A stretch of DNA of 64,000 nucleotides. Origin: Strongylocentrotus droebachiensis. Lineage: Eukaryota > Echinodermata > Echinoidea > Camarodonta > Strongylocentrotidae. A program made the translations under genes and the position numbers. The stretch lies in the NCBI GenBank assembly GCA_035222895.1, contig JAVYIG010000096.1:434001-498000 (forward strand). The letters are read 5' to 3'. A model generated the notes under the pieces. The model saw nothing but the letters and a program-made list of their open reading frames with translations, was not told the origin of the DNA and did no database searches. Positions 55,949-64,000 of this stretch are shown piece after piece. Position 1 is the first letter of the stretch. The number at the start of each line of letters is the position of its first letter.

Positions 55949-56892
55949 ATGGCATCAATGGCGGCTATCAGCATGTTTCTTCTTCTCGCTGTTGTAGTCA
56001 CAGCTAGTGCTTTTGTGGCTAACAATGATAGGCCTCTAGGCGAAACAGCTGAGGTGGAGGAGACTGTCAGTAAGTAGTCTGAAAGCACAAAACCTTTTTA
56101 GTAGTAGTACGTAATGTGTAGTTCAGCTATGACGATGCATGACCGGGGTTTTGAGCCTTTAATTACGGTCAGATGAGCAACCAGGGGCCCGCCGTAGTGC
56201 CCTTGGTGGGGTCCGGGGGGGGGGGGGCAGAGCCCAAAAAGCTGAGGGGGGGGGGGGGTAACTCAGATTTGGTTTGGACGGGGGTGTGCTGCTCACGCTT
56301 CGAAACCCCTACCCATTATTAGGGGGCATTTCGGGGCATTTTTCTCGAAAAAATACCAGTTTTTGGATGTTTTGATGGTGTTTGCATGGACATTTTGAAA
56401 AAACTGACCCATTTTTAATAGTATGTATGTTAGAAGTGGGACCCATGTTTAGGGATTTTGTGTGAAAAAGTGACCCCTTAGAGCGGCACCCCCCCCCCCC
56501 CGCATGTCCTAATATGTGAGTCCCCCCCCCCCCCCCATCATGCAATTTCAGCAATATTTGTAAATCATTGGTATCGAATTAGAATTCAACAATTTTTTTT
56601 TTTTTGGGGGGGAGGGGGGGGGGGGAGGGGGCAGAACTGCCCAATCCCCAGAGCCCCCCCCCCCCCCGCATCAGTACGCCAATGACTATTCCCAACAGTT
56701 GCTTATGTGGATAATGTTGGACCTCGAGGCGAATTAGAGGTTGTCCGCGTGTTGGGGGGGGGGGGGGGTTACACTCGATGTGAACTTGAGGTAACTTACG
56801 CAAGAATGGATTTTACATTTCTTTCAGGGTGCATTGTAGCCGGTAAAGCATGCCAATGCTATTCCCGAATAAGCATCGTGTACATCTGCTAA
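55949..56892 (+). CDS. Putative secreted four-cysteine peptide precursor (two coding exons)
   Basis: Exon 1 starts at about 55931 after a good acceptor (TCTGTCTTCCACAG), with ATG at 55949, and ends at 56069 before GTAAGT. Exon 2 runs 56828-56892 after TTTACATTTCTTTCAG and ends in TAA. Donor phase 1 matches the only open frame of exon 2. The predicted product is 61 residues. A hydrophobic signal peptide (~1-22, core MFLLLAVVVTASA) is followed by a short acidic stretch (ETAEVEET) and a compact C-terminal part with Cys at 42, 49, 51 and 61 (C-x6-C-x-C-x9-C). The form is that of secreted bioactive peptides such as antimicrobial peptides, hormones or toxins; I recognise no family. A second donor-like GTGAGT follows the stop. 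The model is built only from splice signals and phase. Confidence 0.5.
56105..56685. mobile_element. GC-rich TIR-element remnant within the intron
   Basis: The right end reads CATCAGTACGCCAATG (56669-56684), the near-exact inverse of the CACTGGCGTACTGATGG start of the 9.96 kb element. Inside are five long poly-G/poly-C runs and ATTTCGGGGCATTTTTCTCG-type text. The left end was not located, so the start given is approximate. Confidence 0.5.
56699..56789 (+). other. Possible duplicated (cassette) exon of the peptide gene
   Basis: After a plausible acceptor (ATTCCCAACAG), the first ~45 bp align with the 3' half of exon 1: GCTT-TGTGG-TAA, then TGTTGGACCTCGAGGCGAA against GATAGGCCTCTAGGCGAA. They give AYVDNVGPRGELEV versus AFVANNDRPLGETAEVEE. 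A 15-base G run follows, then a GTAACT donor-like site at 56791. As read, inclusion would shift the frame into exon 2, so it may be dead, or the G-run length may be wrong. Confidence 0.4.
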
Positions 56893-58731
56893 AACAGTGA
56901 GTAAAATATGGTAAAACGAACCTGCTTTCATCTTGTGAGATAGTACTATACAGCATATTTGTTCAAACTTTTAAAGCCATGCTAAACATGAAACACTACC
57001 GCAAAGTCCATCTAGCACAATCTCTGTAATGGCTAGTGGAGAAACAATATTACATATATTCTGTTACTGTATTTATTCAAACGTAAACTTGTCAAAATTT
57101 GAGTATTTGCTGTCCTGTACGACGTTGCCTACCTTTTACGCTTGGAAATCAAAATAAATCGTTTGGGTTTCATGGAAATAATAACAGCGTACTCAACCTT
57201 AACTGTATTATGATTATAGCAAGGAAAGAAATATTTGCAGCCAAATGCGAACAGTGTTTCCCAGTGTTTTTACACATAATATCAGCAATAAAGTATTATC
57301 ATGACATTTAAACAAGTATACTAAACAAATTTGAAAGAAAAGAAATTTATGAAAAAGTGGTTTACTTTTACATTGTTTCTGATTGTTTATTTCTTCTAAA
57401 TTGTTTTGTCAAATAAATCTGTGATATTTTAAAAATGAACTGCAATTTCTAACTGATATCTATACATGTATGTTTTTATCATATATATATCTTTTTTTAT
57501 AAATAAATTGTAATGAATTACATGTTCTTGCTTTTCTCCGAAAGGTGCTGTGAAGCGAAATATCGTGGTCGTTCGACAAACTACAATACAGACAATCCGC
57601 AAAACCGACAACCCAGGAGGCCGATGATAATACTCATAATAGAAATAATAAGGTTAAATTTGGGCAGTGCATAGTAATGACAATTATCTAGTTTTATCTA
57701 TGTCCATTGAATTAAAAACTTGAATAATATAAACAGAAAATATATAACAAGTTTGCAAGAAGAGATGAGTCCGAAGGGCTTTCTTAAAAGTATCGAGGGA
57801 AGATTTGTTCCTAATTATTAGGGATTAGGAATTCTATACACAGATGGAACTGATTTTGTATTCACTGATTTTATTTCTCAACACTCCATATTTTTCGTAC
57901 ATAACATAGCAACAAAACATTTCCATAATCTTAGCTAATACAAAGTGAATATAATAATCTTTCTATCTGTTAATAACAGAACGTAATTTGATTGAGTACT
58001 TGCTACTATTTTATATTCCATGCAATAGATAGAAAGCATCATACATTTTACCCAAAAAAAAATCGATATTCCTTGAGATTATGCATTTATGGAAGTAAAT
58101 AATCCTGAATCATAGTAGTTAATAACATGAAAGAATGTTCTGTAAATCATGAAATATGGAAATAAAAGTTGAACTTAATAAAAAGTTAGGCTTGCTGCGT
58201 ATATGAACAACACTTATATATAATATGAAAATATTTCCGTACAACACAGTTATTGCATGACCAAAAACAAGAACAATCATTGATTTGTTTTCAGAATAAA
58301 ACTGAATACTCTTTAAAATGTTGATATTCAAATTTCTCAACATTATAATTATACATAATTGTTCTGAGTTATGACACTGATGGTAGGAAGTATCGGTTTT
58401 CAGATATATTACTGTTACAGGGTAAAACAGCAACAAATATCTGCTGTAATGATGATCGAAGTGTATACGTATTTGATATATAAGATTAAGATGGAGGTTA
58501 TCACGAGAATACTTTCTTTAAAAATATAAGCATTAAACTAGTAAACAGGTGTAATTGGTAGTGGAACTATAACACGATACATGTAATAGCGGTTGAGCTT
58601 ATTTGGACACATGAGCATGTTAACAATAAATAGCAAGATTGAGTGACCATAATAGATTTAAGATTTCAAATCTTCCTTAATTTATATTTCTTCTGTCTTT
58701 CATTTAACCATTACCGCCTTATTGAGCCTTA
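56893..58731. other. Unique AT-rich non-coding DNA
   Basis: AATAAA words near 57285 could serve as polyadenylation signals for the upstream gene. A possible acceptor at 57537-57553 (TTGCTTTTCTCCGAAAG) opens a ~43-codon frame, without enough support to call an exon. Nothing else recognised. Confidence 0.4.
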
Positions 58732-59012
58732 TATACACCGATTCGGTTTGGGGGTTTTATGTACCTGCCCGCCGGTGGCGGCGCTATAACTGGGGGGCTT
58801 CTCCGATAGTATTATAGGCCTAGATTCTAGAGTGCAAGGGCTAGACTAATTCTTTCTTACTTAACTATTACTTTATTCCTTACAATGTAACAGTAAGACT
58901 CTGAAGAGTAGACCATAACGTAAATATTAATTAGATCAGTCAGACGCCCCCCAGTTATGGCGTCACCTTATGAGGGCGCACTTCCACCAGAAGTCGCCCG
59001 AATCGGTGTATA
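58732..59012. mobile_element. MITE, ~280 bp, with TATACACCGATTCGG TIRs
   Basis: Perfect 15-bp inverted ends (58732-58746, 58998-59012) and a subterminal pair (GCTATAACTGGGGGGC at ~58785 and GCCCCCCAGTTATGGCG at ~58948). If TA is counted as target, the ends are TACACCGATTCGG, consistent with a Tc1/mariner-type TA duplication. No ORF. Confidence 0.75.
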
Positions 59013-59587
59013 GGACAGGATTTATTTGTCAATCTAAATTGATGAGATACTGTTCTTCAAATTGGCAACAATGATAGTTGTCTTATAGTGCTACATTGTA
59101 AAAATAAAATGCATGATCTTTGAAAACAATATAAATACTGCTTTGGGGGGGGGGGGGGTGTCACGTTTTGGTCTTAAAACGACAATGAATCTCTAAACGT
59201 GTTGCCAATTTAAGAACATTAATGCTCATTTTATTTATTTTTTATTTTTTTAATTCCTGGCATCAAACGCATTATAGTCGTGAAAAAAAAACAAAAAAAT
59301 GAATGCAGTTTAAGTAGGAATTGCTTCCTTTCTACTCATACATGTGGCATATTCTTTAAGGCTCTATTCAGAAGTTACTGGGCCAAACCTCAATATGTCG
59401 AATGACTGTCACGATAGGGTTAAGATCAATTATTTTCTAGAATGAAAGTGCGATGAAGATATAGATTCAGGACGCCCAACGAAACAAATATGCATTATGG
59501 CAAGATGGTAAAACTAAGAAAAAAATGTAAGCGATACGAATACAAAGAGACACTGTCACTGGTTGAGAGACAAGAATGAATGAAAGA

Positions 59588-59680
59588 GAAGAAGAAGAAG
59601 AAGAAGAAGAAGAAGAAGAAGAAGAAGAAGAAGAAGAAGAAGAAGAGAAAGAGAGAGAGAAAGGGGGGGGGGGGGGAGAA
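59588..59680. repeat. (GAA)n microsatellite followed by GA and poly-G
   Basis: About 19 GAA units, then GAGAGA and a G run. Lysine- or serine-rich frames here are artefacts of the repeat. Confidence 0.9.
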
Positions 59681-59747
59681 GAGTAGAAATACGTTGCTGC
59701 TTTTACATTGCTGCTTTTCAAACAAAATAGTAGTGAGCACTATTTTT

Positions 59748-59789
59748 TTTCTCCCCCCCCCCCAAACGTTTTTGCTCATTACGCCAGTG
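59748..59789. mobile_element. Solitary terminal sequence of the 2.3 kb TIR-element family
   Basis: CCCCAAACGTTTTTGCTCAT then TACGCCAGTG, matching the right end at 12241-12270. No partner end was recognised nearby. Confidence 0.55.
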
Positions 59790-61053
59790 ATGGATGTAAT
59801 CAACCCTGCATGAACTTATATGAAATGTATTTTATTCATTTTAATATTGAGATATTCAAGAGAGAGAGAGTGTAAGGGTGCCTATAGCTGCCATTACACC
59901 AGTCTAATATTACAATTTGCCAATTTGTAATCCTCATATATGGATCTATATACAATATGTACAAACGGTACAATGATTCAATAATAATCATGCAAACATT
60001 CCTTTCATCAACCTGTTGTCAGCTTTATCGGTAAGAGGGGGGGGGGGGGGGCGGGGCGGGTAGTTAGCACTAAAAGTATTTTTTCTTTTTAAAATCAACA
60101 CCCCTCCTCCCTTGAGAAATAAAGGAAATGGGTACATTTGTGGTTACCATCTTCTTTTCTTTCTTTTTTTGTCAGGGGTGGGACCCGTCTTTTTTAAAAA
60201 CCTGTTTTTTGGGGTCAGTTGGGGGGGGGGGGAGTCCCGCCGGCCCCCACCTCATGTGGATCCGCGTCAGACGCCACGTTATAAAGAAATTGGCTATCTC
60301 CATGTAGTGCTGATAAACTGTACATTATTCTAGCTTAATACCCCTCTTACACACTTTGGTGGGGAATCTTTTGATTGGCAAGCCTAATATAATAAATCAC
60401 TCTTCCGGAATACATTTTACTTGATAAACGACTTCACATAGTAGGCTAGGAATATTGTGTTTTGAGGTCAAACAAATTGCAATAGAATTTTTTTCACCGG
60501 AATGCATTTCAGTAAGGTCCCCAAAATGACATACTAAAAGTCCAAAAAAATCCATGTAGTGGAAGTGTGTCTAATTTGCATAAATCCAAAATGGCGCCAA
60601 TTCTACTGTTTTCACCTAGATTTGGTCAAAATTTTCACATTACATACCTTTAAAAATACTTTTAGTGTACTTTGAATGTCTAAAAAGATATTTTCAAGAA
60701 TGCTTATGTTCGCGCAAAGTTTCAGGTGCCTAATTGAGTGTCCAAATTTGCATAAATTCAAAATGGCTGCCAAATCAGGCATTTTTTATATTTTTTTAGA
60801 GAATTGATTATAATTATAATTCTTGTCCTATGTAATATCAGAATAATTTCGACAACACTTGTTCATGTTGTAAAAATATTTTTAAATTACAAACATATCA
60901 TAATTAGGTTCTTTAGTTTGCATAAACACATACATATTCAATTTAGTTTTGTTTCTCACCTTACAATGCATTCCAGAGTAGCTATAACATATGTCAACAT
61001 TGGTTCACAAATCCGAGTTCAGTTCTTATTGGAAGTCTCCAACAAACATACAT
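59790..61053. other. Non-coding; 3' flank of the nuclease-like gene
   Basis: Poly-G tracts at ~60035 and ~60220. A direct repeat of TTTGCATAAAT(C/T)CAAAATGGC occurs at about 60576 and 60751. No gene recognised. Confidence 0.4.
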
Positions 61054-64000
61054 TTATGTGGCACGCTGGTCAGTAGTATCATCAAGTTCTAGGTCTGGTG
61101 GTGGTGAGTTGGTGCAACTAGTGCCACGACAATCAGTGCAGGCTGTTGAACATTGGAGGCCATACTTCCGGCACGTGCATTTCTTGGTTGCACAGTCTTT
61201 CTTGCATCCACATCTGATGATTTTAAGGAGTGATGCGGGTGCTGGTGGTTTATCAGTTTGTATTGGAAGATACTTCCCATCCGTGACCTGCCAACCCCAG
61301 TCTACTGGTGTCAGTTTGTCTGCCATTCCTTTCCATTCTAGTATCTGATAGTACACACGCAGACTATGGAACTTTGCTGCTGCTGAAGTTGGGGGCAAAG
61401 TCTTTGCTTCTAAGGCAGACGACATTGACGATACCTTTACGCAATATCTTCTGTACCTCAAAGAATCTAGATCTTCTGTTGAGTCACCACCATACAGGCA
61501 TACAAGTGCCTTCTCTCCAGCTGTAATAATGGTCTCCTTCAGGTCTGATGCTGGCTGACTAAATGCCTTGGCAAGCTCACAGAAGTCGTCATTCTTCATG
61601 ATTTTCTTCAGTGCTACGCCTTTCCCTAGTCCAAATATGCGAGACGTTGTGTCGCAGCCCAGAAGCGCATGGACAAAAAGAATGTTGCCACACACACTAC
61701 TTCCTAGAGTTTCCTTCAGCTTTTTGATATTCCATGTTCGATTCTTCTTGGAGTTTGCCTTGGGCTCAGGTGCAAAAAAGACGTCCTTTGCATTCAGATC
61801 AGCGTGGTAGATCAGCAAGATGAGAAGGTCTGTATCATCCCCGACAAGAACTGTGTCTTTAAACTGAGCTGCTTCTACCGCTGTAGTAACAATTAAGAGA
61901 TCTGCATCTCCTCTTGCATGAGATACAGTGCAACCATGCATTTCGAGCTTGGAACTGAGTAGGTTTATGAAGCGTTGCTTGTTAACTTCATTTGCAAGAA
62001 ATTCGTCTTTCTTGGATTTGATTACCATGTCCTCTGCAAAGTTGACAGTCAGGCCTTGACAACCTCCTGATCGTCTAAGATGTGTTGCGTCCTTGGTTGA
62101 CGGACCGCCTTGATAGCCATCAAAAACAACCGTTGGCCTTCCATATTTGCTGCTGGCATAATTGACATATAGCTGGCATATGTTGTTGAAAGTGCTCTCA
62201 CGTGGCCAAGGAAAACGGTGAAGTAGTGCACCACCATCCAGAACATAATGAACATCACCACTGGGTAGTGTCTGCTCTCGTGTCAGCTCATGTTCAAACA
62301 CCTTCCAAAGTGCATCTGCTAGGACTGGTTTGTCGGCCTGTAGGGGGAGACATGATGATTCAAACAGAGCAGGGGGGTGACTGCATAACTCGTAGCTGAA
62401 AACTGATGCTAAAGTACCTTCACGTTCCCTACTGACAATGACCAGTCTCTGGAAAAGGAGCTGTGGGTCTACATGAACAGATTCATCGCCGATCTTTACA
62501 GCAGTCCTTGCACCTAATGTCACTGCTTGATCACTTCTTTTGAATGAATGTTCATCCACTTTCTTTCCAGCCATGGAGTTCAGTATCTTGTTACCGACGT
62601 CTTTGGATTGGTCTACATTTACAGTTTCATCTGCAGTCATTCCATTCGCTATACTGTGCAGAGTAGTGTCTGGACTGAATGGATTACGTTGGCTGAGGTA
62701 GTTCAGTATTTCCAGCGTGTCGCTAACATCCCTACTCTGTCTGGCACTTGATACATCTTTGTGTTGCTCACTTGTGAAGAGGTAAGCATTAGTAAGATCT
62801 TGCATTGCGGCGTTTACTTCTGCACGTATTGGCATTGACAGAAGCCAAACTGTACGTTGGATTTCGGACATACCACTGCCCCTTGTAAGACCACCACTTG
62901 TCTTTAAACTTCTCATTAACACCTGTTCTATGATGAGATCGGTAGACAGTCCTGCCCAGTAGCGATCACTTCTCCTTACTACGTGATACCCTTCTCGGAA
63001 TCTCATGTAGACTTCAGGGTGTGTGTGTGGTAGTTCACGCATCATTTGCAAGTAGACATAGGCAGATTTAGCATACAGGATGTGTCCAGAAGCGGCAAAA
63101 TATGGTAGCATGTCATGGATAGCCTGCAGATGAAGCTCCCAGTTTCCTGTTCTCTCAGCTTTGATAAACTTGCGCAAAATGTCTATCATGTCCATATACT
63201 GCAACCAGAGAACTGCTGTTCGCGTGGTCAAGGTCTCCTTCTTGGCCTTTATTTGCCTAAGAATTTGGTCAATGACTTCAGAGGAACAAATGTCACCCAC
63301 CAATGCTGTGGCAGACAAGAGTCTATCATACAGTTTTTGTGCTTCTCCCAAATCTGTTTCTTTGATATCTTGTTCCTTCATGGTATCTGTTGCAGGTTCA
63401 TTTACGTCTGTGCCACAAGGAAACTGAACTTCAGAAGAATGGTCTCCCCCACGTGCTACTCCATGCACCTCTTCTGGAGGTTGCTGTTCTACATGTGCTG
63501 CATCACAATTGGTTTCAGGAATCTGCTCTTCTTCAATTGCTACATCACAATGAAGATCAGGAAGTTGCTGGTCGTTGGTAGTTGTTCCAGAGGGAACTCC
63601 AGTGGGCTGCTCCCCGAAGTTAGCTACTCCACATGGAACACCTGGGTGTTGATCCTGCTCACTAGGAACTTCCGGAGGTTTCTCCTCGTTAGTTGGCAGT
63701 TGTACGTTATACAAGTCTGCTATCAGCGTGGTATTTAGCGCAGCATCAACGAGGAAATGGCCCCGCACAGCTCTAGAAATTGCTTTTCCACCCAGCATAT
63801 GGCTCACCGAGTTGCTGGCATACACTACTTCAAGAAGTTCCTGGAGTCCTGAGCCCGTCATCAAATGCCCTATACTTCCCAGGAAGCTCATTTCAGTGTG
63901 CAATCCTCCAAGTCTCAGAACGATCTGCTTCAAGTCACTGTCACTTGGCTGGCTCCTGATTATTGTGAGTGCTTTCCACCAAAGCGGCTGATCAAAAGTC
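61054..64000 (-). CDS. FEN1/XPG-like nuclease with C-terminal CXC domain, partial (5' end outside window)
   Basis: Open on the minus strand from the window edge to the stop at 61054, at least 981 codons without an intron. Counting from a TTG at 63933 (not the true start; 22 residues precede it, TFDQPLWWKAL...), residues 1-75 form a domain with RLGGLHTEMSFLGSIGHLM. Residues ~85-185 are an acidic, degenerate ~16-residue repeat, and 200-420 are a helical domain. The FEN1/XPG-like (PIN-fold) core is at ~560-780: LDGG (D566), VVFDG (D605), GDAD (676/678), VGDDTDLL (699/700/702) and GCDTTSRIFGLGKG (~759-772), which resembles an H3TH DNA-binding loop. The end (~908-940) is cysteine-rich, CGCKKDCATKKCTCRKYG, like CXC tesmin/TSO1 DNA-binding domains. 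It probably cuts or binds structured DNA in the nucleus. Lack of introns and repeat-rich surroundings suggest a mobile element or retrocopy. Confidence 0.75.
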   Translation of the reverse strand, partial: TFDQPLWWKALTIIRSQPSDSDLKQIVLRLGGLHTEMSFLGSIGHLMTGSGLQELLEVVYASNSVSHMLGGKAISRAVRGHFLVDAALNTTLIADLYNVQLPTNEEKPPEVPSEQDQHPGVPCGVANFGEQPTGVPSGTTTNDQQLPDLHCDVAIEEEQIPETNCDAAHVEQQPPEEVHGVARGGDHSSEVQFPCGTDVNEPATDTMKEQDIKETDLGEAQKLYDRLLSATALVGDICSSEVIDQILRQIKAKKETLTTRTAVLWLQYMDMIDILRKFIKAERTGNWELHLQAIHDMLPYFAASGHILYAKSAYVYLQMMRELPHTHPEVYMRFREGYHVVRRSDRYWAGLSTDLIIEQVLMRSLKTSGGLTRGSGMSEIQRTVWLLSMPIRAEVNAAMQDLTNAYLFTSEQHKDVSSARQSRDVSDTLEILNYLSQRNPFSPDTTLHSIANGMTADETVNVDQSKDVGNKILNSMAGKKVDEHSFKRSDQAVTLGARTAVKIGDESVHVDPQLLFQRLVIVSREREGTLASVFSYELCSHPPALFESSCLPLQADKPVLADALWKVFEHELTREQTLPSGDVHYVLDGGALLHRFPWPRESTFNNICQLYVNYASSKYGRPTVVFDGYQGGPSTKDATHLRRSGGCQGLTVNFAEDMVIKSKKDEFLANEVNKQRFINLLSSKLEMHGCTVSHARGDADLLIVTTAVEAAQFKDTVLVGDDTDLLILLIYHADLNAKDVFFAPEPKANSKKNRTWNIKKLKETLGSSVCGNILFVHALLGCDTTSRIFGLGKGVALKKIMKNDDFCELAKAFSQPASDLKETIITAGEKALVCLYGGDSTEDLDSLRYRRYCVKVSSMSSALEAKTLPPTSAAAKFHSLRVYYQILEWKGMADKLTPVDWGWQVTDGKYLPIQTDKPPAPASLLKIIRCGCKKDCATKKCTCRKYGLQCSTACTDCRGTSCTNSPPPDLELDDTTDQRAT

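Noticed and set aside
57537-57670. Third coding exon of the secreted peptide gene
   Set aside because: An acceptor-like site and a short frame are present, but the stop at 56892 precedes the only donor that could reach it; at most a 3' UTR exon.
61058-63991. Numerous plus-strand ORFs of 60-207 codons
   Set aside because: They lie antisense to the long nuclease-like coding frame and show no motifs.

Overview
This is a eukaryotic, almost certainly invertebrate (metazoan) genomic window. It is AT-rich and gene-poor and dominated by interspersed and tandem repeats. Non-LTR retrotransposons, a Penelope-like element, several TIR elements, tRNA-derived short repeats, TAG-trinucleotide microsatellites and many long poly-C/poly-G tracts are present. 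A short interstitial CCCTAA run and the mix of LINE and Penelope families fit a marine invertebrate, possibly an echinoderm. I cannot prove the taxon from sequence alone. There are no bacterial-style operons, and rRNA, functional tRNA genes and CRISPR were not seen.

Layout. 0-4.05 kb: a LINE relic, a 33-bp minisatellite and three tandem copies of a ~0.85 kb repeat. 4.5-27.8 kb: a satellite-like array of diverged ~1.2-1.35 kb monomers, each carrying a tRNA-like pol III promoter motif. These are organised into 2.5 kb dimers and an almost identical 8.96 kb tandem duplication (7.35-16.3 and 16.3-24.5 kb, plus an extra 2.5 kb dimer). Each 8.96 kb unit carries a 5'-truncated LINE and a 2.3 kb TIR element, both inserted in the same TAG microsatellite. 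28.3-34.3 kb: a ~4.6 kb LINE on the minus strand with ORF1 and ORF2. Its ORF2 is split by a 1.37 kb Penelope-like palindrome (643-bp arms, 57-bp spacer) flanked by a 12-bp target-site duplication. Each palindrome arm carries a hammerhead-ribozyme motif. 34.3-42 kb: more diverged array units and a 3.4 kb long-TIR element with six copies of a 26-bp motif. 43.7-48 kb: duplicated segments with a LINE relic, hAT-like elements and a SINE-like sequence. 50.5-52 kb: an L1/Tx1-type RT fossil with a MITE nested inside. 52.2-53.2 kb: a fold-back element holding the telomere-like repeat.

Only two plausible host-type genes are visible. At 55.9-56.9 kb (+) a two-exon gene model encodes a very small secreted, four-cysteine peptide precursor. 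At 61.05-64.0 kb (-), running off the window, is a long intronless ORF with a FEN1/XPG-like nuclease core and a C-terminal cysteine-rich CXC (tesmin/TSO1-like) domain. The latter could belong to a mobile element. The rest is best read as a record of nested insertions: satellite monomer, microsatellite, LINE, Penelope palindrome, with recent unequal crossing-over.
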